From assembly GCF_001649575.2 (NCBI RefSeq), contig NC_051443.1, forward strand, positions 12,878,694 through 12,942,693: DNA of 64,000 nt, given 5' to 3'. A program made the position numbers and the translations under genes. Origin of the DNA: Kryptolebias marmoratus (lineage: Eukaryota > Chordata > Actinopteri > Cyprinodontiformes > Rivulidae). Numbering within the stretch: position 1 is the first letter of the stretch; every line of letters starts with the position of its first letter. This document shows, in pieces, positions 25,636 to 37,378 of this stretch. The notes below the pieces were generated by a model that saw only the letters and a list, made by a program, of their open reading frames with translations, was not told the DNA's origin and searched no databases.

Positions 25636-25770
25636 TAGCTCTTTGCTTACATAGCAAACTGGTACATAATATAAACACAAACATGCTTCATTTGTGTTAA
25701 CATTAATGAGTAAAATGGCTTAATTTCTCCTTATTTTAAACATGTGTACATATTTGTAACATTGTTTTTC

Positions 25771-25776
25771 AATAAA
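25771..25776 (+). terminator. mtrex: mtrex polyadenylation signal AATAAA
   Basis: A canonical AATAAA lies 281 bases after the mtrex stop codon, followed by a GT-rich stretch (GTCTGTATGGTGATTTGG). It predicts a 3' UTR of about 300 nt ending near 25795. Confidence 0.7.
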
Positions 25777-26527
25777 AGTCTGTATGGTGATTTGGTTACA
25801 TACAGATTATACAAAAAGCACATTGTCTATTCACTTGTTTACATTAAATACACAGGAAGCTGTGATAGCAGCCGCAGCAGTCCAGCAAAGGCAACGTGGG
25901 ATTTAACAGTCTACTTACTCTACGCCTCTCTAACCCAACGTAACACAAGTCAAGCGACCTGTTTAATGTCAGCTCAGACAGCCGGAGAATAAGACGGCAG
26001 CAGCGGCCTGGAGTCAGCAGTCCCAGAGAACGTTTCAACCGAGCCTTTGATCCATACTGGCCCTCGAGCAGCGAAGTTTAAAGACTCCAGTCTGGGCGCA
26101 GAGGCCATAACCCTGACCCCAAATCAGATTATCGAGCATGCTGACTCCAGGTGAGGAAAAGCACTAAGCAGGGTTACATTCACAGGTTTTCCCAGCAGTG
26201 GTCAGACCCTTTAAGTATGTGCATGCATTCAAGTCTTCCCACCGCCTCAGTGGATCAGTAGATGCTAAATGAGTCCCGTCCTTTCAGGAGCTTCTGCCAC
26301 TCCAATGAGCCGAAGAGGTGGTCTTACAAAATGGACGAAATATTCTAAAATCTTAAAACTTGAATAGGCCTTAGGTGGTTTGAGATGCATTTTCTTTAGC
26401 TTACGTAAGAGTATATTAAAGGTAGTTCACACTAAAAGTTCATGCATTGTATTGGGTGGGAATTTGTGGAAGATGGAATTCTGGGTGTGCGTTTGGAGGG
26501 AGCAGAGGTTTCCCCTGCCCTCTGAGC

Positions 26528-29500
26528 TTAGTTCGGACTCTCAAAGTGGTTTCCATTTGTGGGCGTCTCCTGCAGGTTTGTGTGACAGTTGTCTGCTTCT
26601 CTACGGGAGGCCTCACAAGGCTTGAAAAAATCTGATATACAGAAGACCTGCAAGACACAAAAATTTTAAAATATCAGTGCGACTAAAGTCAAAATATTGT
26701 AAACTTTAGAGGGCGTATAAGAACGCTGCTTCGTTTACGGTGTGTTTCGTGATCATTACGAGGAAGTAAAACTATTAATCTGCAGTGCAACACTTACCAC
26801 CAGCAGAGCCATCAGCGCACCCTGCAGAAGTCCGGTCAGCACGTCGCTCCAGTGGTGTTTGTAATCGGACACCCTCGACAGCCCTGTGTACACCGAGGCG
26901 GCGATCAGGAAAAACTGTAAGGTCGGCCTCAGCAGCCGCGCCCACTGGACCTGGAGTCGAGCCTGCAGGTAGAGCTGAGAAACACACAGGCAGAAGTGAA
27001 TATTTATCTGATGCAGTCAGCAGCATTCCTTTCAGACAGCTGGAAAGAAGAACTGTACATCATGACTCGGCACATTTTGATTTTCTACTTTCCCTACTTC
27101 AACAGAGAAAAGAAATATGTTTATGTGTCTGGAAGATGAGAAAACCTGCTGACCACATGTCAGTCTGACCTCCTAATAAAGCAAGTTCACTGATTGGCTG
27201 TTTAGTTTAAAACAATTTATTATCAAATGGGATAAATGCCTCACGTCTGAACAAGATATTCTTTGATTCACTGAGCAGTGTGTTTAGTTTTGCCAGATTA
27301 GTTTGTGTTAAAAACAGGGAGTGCCTTTTTTTTATTTTTTTTTTTTTGTATCAAGGACACACAAGCTTAACCTTTGTCCTGACCCGTGTTTTGTTTCCTC
27401 CTGCTGGACTTTGTTTCTTACGCACATGCTGTCATATTAAAGGCAGGGGTTTCCATTATTGAACTGCCACTCCACGCGGAGAGGGGCTTATTGTGCTAAT
27501 GCTGGTACTTTGTCCCCACGCCTATTTATATCTGCTTGTACTGAATGAATCAGCGGCTTAAAGTTTATCAAGGCTGTGCTGTAAAAACCTGAACCAGCAC
27601 AGAGGGCTACTGATACGAATCACAAGGTCGTCAAAAAGACAGGATCTTGAAGCACTGTAGTTTAGATGAAAATATTTGTCTGAAATTACGTTTTAGATTG
27701 TTGGCACACCGGCTGGAAACAAAGGAGGGGAGTTAGCTTCTGTCTACGTGTAACAGAATCAACAAACCTTTGACTTTTAACTTGAATCTGAGCTCACTCG
27801 GGCACACAAAGTGGATTAAAAGTGGATTCTGAGCATGTATGAAGGCGGAGTTTATGAGATTATCCTGAACTTTTGATAGAGTGGAAACGCTGAACACGAA
27901 AAACTGGTTGAGTATTCGTCTGAAATGATCTCAATGCTGCGTTAAAGTGAAAGTCTGTTGAAAAATAAAAAGGCCCTCACAACAGTGTGTTGCAGTAAGC
28001 AGCGGTGGGAAAGAGTTCCCAACTCAGTATGGAAATGGCTGTGTGGACTTACTGCGAGGAACAGCATGCAGTACATGGAGAACGACGAGTGGCCGGAGTA
28101 GAAGGATAGCCTGCAACAACAAAAATAAAATAAATAAAAATAAGTGTGGCTGAAAATGTGCTCATATCATACTTTAAACAGATCAGAGGACACAAACAGC
28201 TTCTGCTCCACTAACAGAGGGCTCCTGTTGGCTTTTACTACTGTGTTGTGAAGAAGTGACAACGGAAGAGGACGCCGAGAACCCATCAGCCCCCCTCTGC
28301 TCTGACCACTTCCGGTGTTGTGTTTTTCACCAACAGTCACATGGGTACAGTTTCTGCACACTTGACAATCTAAAGCTGCTGCTGATCTCTAGAACAGCAG
28401 CAGGTCTCCGCTGAGACGTCAAAGTCCGGAGAGCAGCTTCAACTTGATTGTGGCAAGGGACACGATACCTGGATACGTCCAGCTCAGAGAGACGTAGTTA
28501 TCCCGCAAACCCTCAGCTTAGAAGTCTCTACTATCAGCCTTTCAAAGAAAAGGTACATGCATTATTAAACATAACAGATCAGTTTCCTTCAGCACCTAAA
28601 GAGACAGTCGTCACTCCAGTTTATAAACCAAGCGTCTGCCACAAATGTATAAATAATGCTGACCTCATTATATTCCCCAAGCATCAAGTTAAATCTGCCT
28701 GACTGCAGACCTCTGAGTGAGCCAAACTCATCGGCCATTAGTGGCATCCGCCAGGAAGATGAATGTTTCTTCTAGAAATGCTCATGCAGTTCAACTCTTT
28801 GGCAAACAAACACACGACAGGCCTTATCTCTTCTGGGGAAGTTGAACCAAACCGAAGTGGAGTCGAGTTACTGTAAGCTGACACCGAGCAGGCCACCCTG
28901 ACCTGCCCTCTCTTCTGTCCTGGTGCATCCTCTTAGGCCTGTTGGTGTCTGGCAGACCGTCCCGAATTAACACACACAAACACGCAGCAGCTGGAAATAT
29001 TTATCTTAAAATAAATCTTGCACGTCCTGGATATCTGCCTCAAATCACTGCCTTCCTCTCTTGGGCTCCTGTAGGATGTTTGCTGCCTTAAGACCACGTT
29101 TAAAAAAAAAAAAAAAAAAAAAGGCAGACAGCAGATAAGTAACGAGGCTCCAGGAAACATCAACAATCGCGCACCACGCCCTTGTAAATGTACAGTAGAA
29201 AACAGACGCGACAGAGGGGCGGGTGGGCAAATAATACAACCGGCTCTTAGAGCGGAAAGCCAAAGCTTTGTGTAAAACGTCATGTATCGAAACAAAGGGA
29301 AACCTCGAGAGAATCAACGTTACTCAGAAAGAAATCAGAACAGAAAGCTCTTTGGATCCCGTAACAGCTTTTACGCCGCAACGACTCCTTTGTGAGTTTC
29401 TGCCGACATCAGAATGAGAAGAGGAAATCCTCTCCAACCGTTTTTCCTTTTGCACGAAGCTGATAACGCTTTAATAAAAACAAGCTTTACATTCCTGCGA

Positions 29501-32500
29501 TATTACTCAGTGAGAGTATCTGCAGCCTTGAGTGGCTGAACTGGTTTGCGCTGCTGTGTGGCACGTTTACTACATGTAAACAAAAAAAAAACCTCAATCC
29601 TGCCAAGAAAACCTGAATACTTAATTTAAAATTGGTTCTGCTAATGACATGGGACTGTTGAGTTTAATTAGCTGTATTGTGCTGTTAATGTGTTACACAG
29701 CTAAAACATTTAATTAGAGGTTGCAGAGTTTTTTTTTAACGCTCAATCTGTTGGTGTTAAAGATGCGATTGTGTTTGACAACTGTCTGGCTCGTCCGTGC
29801 AGTCTGTAAACCTGTTTTTGTTTTTTTGCCCACACACGGGCAAGTTAACTTCCTGTAATTTACTCCCACTGGGACGGTTGATACCTGCTAACTTAAACAA
29901 CCTAATAACAATCAGAGCAGCTGTTTCGCAAAAAGAAAAAAAAATTTGAAAAACATATAGTACCATTTTCGAAAGTTGTTAAGTAACACTAAAAAAAAAA
30001 AGGAATGCTGTAAATTTTAACGTCAACAAATTAAATGTGACTTGTAGCTGCAAGCAAAGCCTTTTTGGAAATACTGGATTAATCATAAAATGTGGTTTTT
30101 CTTAACTAAACTATTTCAGAAATATTTCTGCCTGAATGTTTTCTCTGTGCCTCAGCTCAGTTGGTTCAATGACGGGACTGAAGCTTTCAAAGAATTTCCT
30201 CTGTTAAAACAGTTTCGTTGCTGCGCCACCTCACTTTCTTGTAAAATTTCAGGACGCAATTTTAGATTTATCTTTAATATTATTGATTGCTGGGCTTGAG
30301 AAAAAAAAAATAAAGAAAAGAAAAGTTAGGCTGTGAGGGAGTCTGTGCTTTACAGTGTGAGGCTTTTATTCGAGAGCCAGCACAAGGATTCGTGACTTCA
30401 CTGAAATCTTTACTGATTGTCATCATCCAGTCACGGCTCACACTAACCACTTAGTCCTCAGGTATCTGAAGACATGCAAAGTCTTATCCCCTAATCTAAA
30501 ACATGAAACATTACCTAGCCTTTGGAGTACATTTACTCAGGTATAATCAGTACAAGTAGTATTCAGCCTTACATGACAATCGGACCATCATCAGGAGTAT
30601 TTTAGATCAGAAATTCTGATCATTCCAAAGGTTCAAGCTGTGTCTTGCTATTGTATGTTATCAAACAGAATGCTGACATATCTCTGATCTGGACACGTAC
30701 CTGCCCTCGTTGACCATTTTTGGGTCTCCGGTGCACGTGAAGTTTTCAATATACGTCAGTGACGAGCAGTTGATGAGACTCCAGTTGGGTTTGCACACAT
30801 CCAGGAAGTGTGGCCTGAGGCGGCCGATTGAATACTTTGCGATGTCGGTCAGGGACTGGCTCATCGCGGCACCAAAGACGAAGGTGCCCACGGCTTTGTA
30901 AAGGTAGGCGACATAGCTGCCGAAGCCCGACTTGGATTTGAGACGGCTGAAATGAACTAAAAGGCACTCGCCAATGACCATCTGCGAGGGAAAGACAGGA
31001 TCCAGTTAGATAGAGGTTTGTTTGAAATAGAAACAAAAGAGATGAAAATAAAGAAAATAAGAGGCAGCAGAGGGAAAAACAGAGGTAGCAATAGCTTCTA
31101 ATAACATAAAAAATAATTGAACTGGTGTAAAAATGTTCACCAAATTATATTTTTTATTACAGTTTTGGAATTTTGTTCATTTTCTTAACATTCAGAAATG
31201 AAGTTATCACACAACACACACATTAAACACCTAGTAATGGTACCTGAGCCTACCATAAAGACTGGGTTGGTTAAAAAATAACAGGCCTGGCTCTGTCAAA
31301 TCAACTTGTGCTTTGCTTTTCCATTTTTGTTTAAATAAAACCAACTGGACCTCATAAAAACCTGGGTTTAGTGACGTTTGGCCAGAACCAGAACATTTGC
31401 TTTACTTTTTTTAGTCTTTATGCTAAACTATGTGGTACTCTGCAGGAGAAGAAGAGTTCATTTGTCAACACTAGCTCTGTTCCCGTTTAATTTAGAGCTT
31501 TCAGCACGGAAGGAAGATGTCCACTTAAAATATTAAATGTGTACGTTTAAGGTTTGATCTTAGAGTTTACATTAAAACATGCTTCTTAACTGGACGGGTT
31601 ATGAGTTCTTGTACCCACCCCCACCCCACGCAGCAGTTCAGTTAAAGCACATGAATGACTCATGTCTTTTTCATGTTTGAAATGTGGGTTACTGCAGAAC
31701 TGATTAACATATTTTGCACATTGTTGGCGGTTAACAAACCCAGAAGGCTCAACCACGGACTAAATACGAGACGACAACTTTGTATTACTGATGTTTTAGT
31801 GATATTTTTGCAAGAATTACAACAGAAGTACAAACGATTAACAATTTGTTCTTTGTGGGTTTTTTTTTCCCCTTTTAAAATTAACTGAAGGCCTTTTATA
31901 CAAAAAAAGGCCCTGCTTTTTTTTCAGTCCATTCAGCACCAGGTGAGTTAAGTTTCCACTGGACTGCTTGTGAAGACTTTCCCATCTGTCCTCATTCTGC
32001 AAACTTCAGCTGCACATTCACTTCAAGGCGGGCGACTTTAAGAGTCAACTCTGCCTCTTCCTAAGTCGCCCTCAAACGTCTTACAACACGCTGATAGAAA
32101 ATGAACTGTTAGAGGTGGCTAAAGAAGGACAAAAACATGCGCACAACGTGACAAAAGTACTGCTTAGCAGGAGCAACAGTAAGTGTGAACGTGAAAGGAA
32201 ATGAGAATAATTATGAGGAAGAGAAGCTGAAAGACAAAAGAGGTACAAAAGAGGAAACCAAAACACAAATAAGCACCCAAAACACTTACAGTGAGTATTG
32301 TGACGGGAATCATAACACCTCCTAACAACTGATAGGAAATGGTGTCCTCTTTAAGGGGGTACTTTATGGACTCGTCATTACAGAAAAAGCCTCGGCGGAA
32401 AGGCCTGTGCTGAATATTGAGTATCGCAAACGGGAGTCCAACTACCAGAGAAAGCAACGACAGAGAAAGAAAACACAGGTTATGAGAGGGGTTGAAGACT

Positions 32501-35500
32501 TCTTGTCATCATGCAGCAGCGTGCACCGCTGCCATGCAGGACAAGAACGACGCAGTCTCCTCACCAACTCCTCAGAAAGACTGTTAATCGTTAAACACAG
32601 ATAGATGCTGCTATGAAGGCAACATTAGTCAGCAAAGAAACTGAAAAATGTTAACCAGAAAATGCATCGCCATGTTAGGGTTCCACCTCTCCTTCCACCT
32701 ACAGACAGATGAACGATGAAGCAGCATTAAACACATTTATATCGACATGAAAACGTGTGATGCACTGCAGACAGAGGAATCAAATCAGACGCCGCACACA
32801 CACACAGCTCATCCAGCTTCCATTCGTCCACAGAAACAATGGCTCTGATCCAGAAGATCAATCCAGCTATTTTAAGGAAACGGAGGCCGCTGCCTGCATG
32901 TCTGCTGCACCGATGAAGGAACCCAACGGAAAATTCACCCAGCGGATCAACTTTAAAAAGAAAACTGCTCAGTGAGACACCACAGTTGGTCAGGCTTCTG
33001 TTGGAGTTTTCCTTTTTCGGTTTATTGGATTTTTTTTTTTTTGTATAGTCACATTTTTTGGAAACTAAACAAAATAAGCAAAGTTTTATCGGCGAGTTCA
33101 GTAAATCTTGCTGTTGTGATTTTATCAACAGCGGTCTTCTGACTTTTATTTTGTTTTGTGTTTTAAGTGGACATCCTCCTCGGCCTGTAGCTCTATGTGT
33201 ACCCTGCTACTGGAAGAAATCATACATTAGTTTCTGGGTAATGCGCTGCTTTATCAGTGTCTACAGACTAGGGCTGCACAGTACGTGGAAACATCATTAT
33301 CACTGCAGTGTCAGTGGTCAGAAATGTCGAAATCGCAAAGGACTGCAAGCAATAATTGCCAATTATATTCCAAGTGCCGCGCAGTCATGCTTTTCATGCC
33401 GGAAATCTATTTGGCCAATGAACCCTCAGGGCCGTCATTGGGCTTATGCAACAGCAACTGAGTCATGATGTCAGAAAAGAGTGAGAAAAATGTGGATTTG
33501 TTACAACTTGCGTGGTTATCATCGTGATATTCGACAATAATATCACAGCCCCGTGTTTTCCTAATATTGTGCAGCCCTACTACAGATCCTGCTCATGGAG
33601 AACATGTTGACTTGCCCGACCAGAAAAAGGAGAAGTGTCTGTTTTCCATTAAAGGTGCGGCAGGAAAAACGGCCTGCATCGTACCTGAGGCAACAACCCC
33701 AACATGTTCGCCGTGAGGCGGGTTGCGACTGTGTGCATCTGCCCTGCCACGGACAATACCCCTACTTACGGAGACAATAGGCAGGCCTAAGCCTACGGAG
33801 TAGAGCACGCTGGACGTGATTGTGCTGTGGTGGAAAGGGTACTTGATGGTGTCATCATTACAGAAAAAGCCCCTTTGGTAAGGTCGGACCTTACCCAGGT
33901 TATAGACTGCCAGAGGCAGCACTCCTGTGAAGGGAGAGATCAGGGCTCGTTACTGCAGGAAGAAGGCAAAAGTCTTTTCAAAATAAAAGGCTGTAAGAGC
34001 GGCATGTTTTCAGGATGGATTATAATAGGATTACAAATCTGAAATGAGGAAAACATTTCAAATACATCAAAAAACAAAACGCTCCCATTCTCCCTTAGTC
34101 TCACAGGAAGCACTCTAAATTTCACTTCAAATTTGTTTTATGTCAAATTTCTTTGCTTTAAAAGACTTTTCCAAGAACAAACAGTTTAGGGCTGCCTTTC
34201 CTCCAAATTATGAGCTCATTAAATGTGTGTATAAATACATGTGCCCCGTCTGTTATTCACCCAGCAATTTATTCTGGGGAAGGCGTAAGCACTCAGTGCG
34301 TGGAAAAGGGATGGATGATGTGTGACAGCGGCTCAACATTAATAGCAGCACTCATATTAAAAAAAACACAAATCACTCAGACAACAACAACAGTTTATGG
34401 TACAGAGGAAAAACATCATCACAACAGGATCATTTCATACTTGGCTGTTCGGTTCATGAAATTAACTCCAGATAAGATCATTAAAATAGTCAACACAAAA
34501 AATGAGCATTACTCAACTCAGTCTGATACTCTGCAACATTATGATTCAGAACCAGTGTCATAAGCCACACAAATGTCACTTCTTAGAGCATTTTCTTTTT
34601 AATATATAACTGAACAGGCTGAGCTTTTTCTCGGAGCTCATTAGAGTTAAAGGATCTGCAAACATAGTGAAGCACTCCATATAGATAAGATACCATAAAG
34701 ATAAGAGCTCGTGCTAAGTGGTTTAGACAGTACAAAGTCTGCCGTCATCTCGCTGCATAATTGACCTGTTTAGCAAATTGTGTAGCAGAGAAAAATGGTT
34801 TGCTCATTCGGAGCAGGAAGCGAGAGTCTATTGTGGTGCTGTGATACACATTCAGAAGTCACAAGCACGAGGAAGAAAAAAAAAAACAAAAAAAACAGCC
34901 TCATCCCTAAACTAGTTTTCAGTTGTGCCTGGTATGAGTGCTCCCCTGCAGCTGTTAACCCCCACAGCCGTGCCATGCTAAGCTGATTGGTAAAAACAGC
35001 TGGATGGGGGGCAGGAAGCTGGGAACTCTGAGGGCATTCGTGTTCAACTTACAACCAGAGAGATTCCCAGCACGACCACTCAAAGGCACACACGCACACA
35101 AAAAAGTAATATTCTGCACATGAATGTGAACTGGCTCATTTGCCTTCAGCTCCTCTGGCGGCGGACTGCATTAAGCAAATAAATTCAGCTATGCAGGCCA
35201 GACAGGACGAGCACTGTGTTCTCCGCTTCCTCCTTAATCGTGCACCTCCTCAAAACACCTTTGTCAACGAACCCCAGTCCCGAGACACGCTGAGTTTGGC
35301 TGCGTGAAACCATGCTCGACAGCCGGTACCAGCTTGGATCACAGACACGGGCTCGGGTCAGACCATCTGATGCTCGGACTCCCTCAGAACAATGGACCCA
35401 ATCAGCACCGAGGCCGATCGTGTCCCATCAGATGTCCTCGTCCCTCGCTGGAGACCTTTTAGGAAGCTCAAGTTATCTTTGGGGCAAAGTGCACACGGAG

Positions 35501-36354
35501 CATTTTTCTTTTAAGACTCACAGACAAAGACTCACCTCTTGTAAAACACATGATTGGAAATAGATCATTCATAGTTAGGATGTTTCTGGAGACCAAAAAA
35601 AAAGAGAAAACCCCAGAGACAACAGTCCCCTGTGCCTGAGGGAGACAGTGTAGTCTTGTGAGCGCTTCAGTCTAAATATAAGGACATACTTTTAGGGGGG
35701 AAACAAACGAAGAGCTCAGTTTGTCCCTTTTCAGATTTAGGGATTTAAATGCGTAGTTTCAGGTGTGAAATTAATTTCACAATCAGCTACACACTGATTT
35801 TGATCCCTGAAAATCAGAGCTTGTGGTTTCACGTGTGAGGACTCCTACAAGTCCAAAAGGTAGTAAGTAATGTGACTTACATAATCCAGTTTATTTAATG
35901 TCAGGACATTCACGTGCTTGGCTCGTGGCTTTCGTGGTTCTCAAGGACTCATAATTTCCCCTGTGAGTGGATGAGTCAGTCCACGAAAACGTGGTGATAA
36001 AGTTAAAGATACCTCCTATGCGCGTACAGATGAACTTGTTCTTTTTTTACCCCATTAAACGCTACCCTGACTTGAAACATCTAAGTGGGAGAAATGCCCA
36101 TTTACAATAAGCAATGAAAGAAAAAAACAACAACAAACACACAGGCTGAAATCATCCTGTACTGGCTGAACATTCACCACTCCCTTCATGTGATGGCAAA
36201 CTGCTAAAATAATCCCAGCAGTGGGATTAAAGCCGCTCACAGGTCGGATTAGATCAGCAACAAGCAGCACACAAGCAAAGGCGTTTAAACACATACCTAG
36301 AACCAGGCAGACTACATCGAGCAGGACAAAGGGGGCTCCCTTGGTGTCGAACAT
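26528..36354 (-). CDS. plpp1: PLPP1 (PPAP2A/LPP1) lipid phosphate phosphatase, two alternative second exons
   Basis: Six-pass membrane ecto-phosphatase that removes phosphate from lysophosphatidate, phosphatidate, sphingosine-1-phosphate and ceramide-1-phosphate. Exons in order: 36297-36354, then either 33770-33924 or 32290-32441, then 30701-30981, 28053-28110, 26798-26974, 26528-26647 (stop TAA). The product is 282 or 281 residues (human 285/284). PAP2 signatures are all present: C1 KYSIGRLRP (120-128), C2 YSGHSS (His172), and C3 SR-x5-H-x3-D in [12 protein letters not shown] (217-228), numbered for the 282-residue form. NCS and NFT sequons lie in the extracellular loop between C1 and C2. 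The start at 36354 gives the family's MFD N-terminus; an in-frame ATG at 36390 would add 12 residues but is not family-like. The gene is convergent with mtrex, as in human. Confidence 0.96.
26975..30700. other. plpp1 introns around exon 28053-28110, no further features
   Basis: AT-rich intronic sequence with a poly-A run at about 29102-29121 and several shorter A/T runs. No coding similarity was found on either strand apart from the plpp1 exon itself. Confidence 0.55.
30982..32289. other. plpp1 intron (1.3 kb), nothing recognised
   Basis: AT-rich intron between exon 30701-30981 and alternative exon B. There is a pyrimidine-rich run near 31859-31880. No structured repeat or coding similarity was seen. 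Confidence 0.55.
32290..32441 (-). other. plpp1: plpp1 alternative exon 2, form B (152 bp)
   Basis: Encodes 50 residues after a split codon, beginning [10 protein letters not shown] and containing [18 protein letters not shown]. It corresponds to the human isoform containing [18 protein letters not shown]. The donor is GTAAGTG. Length modulo 3 equals that of form A, so either exon alone keeps frame with exon 3, while both together or neither shifts it. Confidence 0.9.
33269..33579. mobile_element. hAT-type MITE between the two alternative plpp1 exons
   Basis: A 311-bp element with terminal inverted repeats TAGGGCTGCAC / GTGCAGCCCTA. It is flanked by 8-bp near-identical duplications: CTACAGAC (33261-33268) and CTACAGAT (33580-33587). 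These ends are widespread in fish hAT-type non-autonomous elements. It contains no transposase. The 136-codon plus-strand frame across it is not a recognisable protein. Confidence 0.85.
33770..33924 (-). other. plpp1: plpp1 alternative exon 2, form A (155 bp)
   Basis: Encodes 51 residues after a split Gly codon, beginning [10 protein letters not shown] and containing [18 protein letters not shown]. It corresponds to the human isoform containing PFQRGFFCKDNSINYPY. Good acceptor (CTTCACAG) and donor (GTAAGT). It covers the end of the first membrane span, the first loop and part of the second span. It cannot be joined to form B without a frameshift. Confidence 0.9.
33925..36296. other. plpp1 intron 1 (2.4 kb), nothing recognised
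   Basis: Intron between exon 1 and alternative exon A. It contains A-rich runs near 34876 and 35595. I see no gene, no RNA and no structured repeat. First introns often carry enhancers, but nothing in the sequence proves it here. Confidence 0.55.
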
Positions 36355-36960
36355 GTTGACTCCTCTGTCTGTCTGTGTCTCTGTCTCCACGCAGACTCGC
36401 TGTCCTCATATAAACCCACGGAGAGACGCTCCTCCTCGAAGCGCTGAGCTCTCTCCGCCGAATCGGGAAAACACGGCAGCGGCAAATGTTTTAGTCCAAA
36501 AATAATAAAGAATAAAATAATAAGCACAGCCGGTGCTCTGCAGGAGACAAATAAAGACGAGCCGAGCCGCAGCTAGACGAGAGGCTCCAGCTCGCCTGCA
36601 GCGGTTGTTGTTGTTGCTGCTCGGCGGTGAGGAGCTGCAGCACTCCGCCCGAGCTTCATGGTCAACCCGCAGCTGTTTTAAAAAGCTTTTTTTTTTTAAA
36701 TAACACAAATGCTCACCGCCACCGAGGCACCGTCTTTCGGACGGACACCTGCTCTGTAGTCGACGGTAAGCGACTCGCCGGTGAAACACGACCCGAGCCG
36801 AGCCGAACAGATCCGAGCAGAGCCGAGCCGAACAGATCCGAGCGACGTCACAGCGTCAGGCCATGTGTGCTGCTTTCAGGTGACACGGGAAATGTCGGAA
36901 AATATGACGCACTGGCGGCGCGTTCACGGATTGTCGAGCGGGGTGAGGGAAAACACGACC
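36355..36960 (-). promoter_or_regulatory. plpp1: CpG-rich plpp1 promoter and 5' UTR
   Basis: GC and CpG content rises sharply relative to the flanking AT-rich DNA from about 36400 to 36950. The region contains a GC-box-like CTCCGCCCG near 36643, a 25-bp tandem duplication (36795-36844) and a CGTCA half-site of the CRE type at 36846-36850. No TATA box is obvious. The transcription start cannot be fixed from sequence alone. Confidence 0.6.
36795..36844. repeat. Two-copy 25-bp GC-rich tandem repeat
   Basis: Two adjacent 25-bp units starting GAGCCGAGCCGAACAGATCC differ only at the last base. They are themselves built of GAGCC / GAGCA subunits. They lie about 450 bp upstream of the plpp1 start codon, within the CpG-rich region. 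Confidence 0.85.
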
Positions 36961-37153
36961 TGAGCAGAGGCCCAGCGTTTAATATGGTCTTACGTTTTAG
37001 TTGAACTTGAACAAGAACAAAAATATGTTCTGATTTTAAAGGACACGTTCTTAAAACTCCAAATTGGCCACAACTCAGTCAGTTTTACAGATATTGAGCT
37101 AAAATTTACAGCAAAATATGTGTGGCATTTTTGAACTCTGCAAGGTTTTAGTG

Positions 37154-37378
37154 CAGTGGTGTTCAATCCTGGTCCTCGAGGGCCGCTCTCCTGCATGTTT
37201 TTGTTGTTTCCTTGCTCCAACACACCTTATTCAATGATTGACTTACCACTTCAGCAGATCTTCAAGTTCTACACAGGCCTGTAAATCACCTATTCATTCA
37301 AATCAGGTGTGCAGAAGCAGAGAAACAACAAAAACATGTAGGATAGTGGCCCTCCAGGACCAGGATTGGACACCACTA
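37154..37378. mobile_element. hAT-type MITE, diverged relative of the 682-895 element
   Basis: Begins CAGTGGTGTTCAATCCTGG and ends CCAGGATTGGACACCACTA. The inverted halves contain CTCCAACACACCT and AATCAGGTGTGCAG, mirroring the element at 682-895. No clear 8-bp duplication remains, so this is probably an older insertion. It lies in the plpp1-csgalnact1 intergenic region next to a fragment of the other repeat family (37050-37140). Confidence 0.75.

Larger units (their letters stand above)
25491..26527. other. Convergent 3' UTR region between mtrex and plpp1
   Basis: Tail-to-tail intergenic interval of 1,037 bp between the mtrex stop codon (25490) and the plpp1 stop codon (26528). It should be mostly 3' UTR of the two genes. 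No other gene or structured repeat was seen. Confidence 0.65.

Noticed and set aside
33058..33468. 136-codon plus-strand frame
   Set aside because: Half of it is the hAT MITE at 33269-33579 and the rest is intron. No similarity to any protein I know.
36355..36390. In-frame upstream ATG that would extend PLPP1 by 12 residues
   Set aside because: The extension is hydrophilic and absent from the family, and the downstream ATG gives the conserved MFD start.
36406..37004. 127- and 125-codon frames at the plpp1 promoter
   Set aside because: The region is CpG-rich, which lowers stop-codon frequency. The peptides are Arg/Ser/Pro-rich without family similarity.
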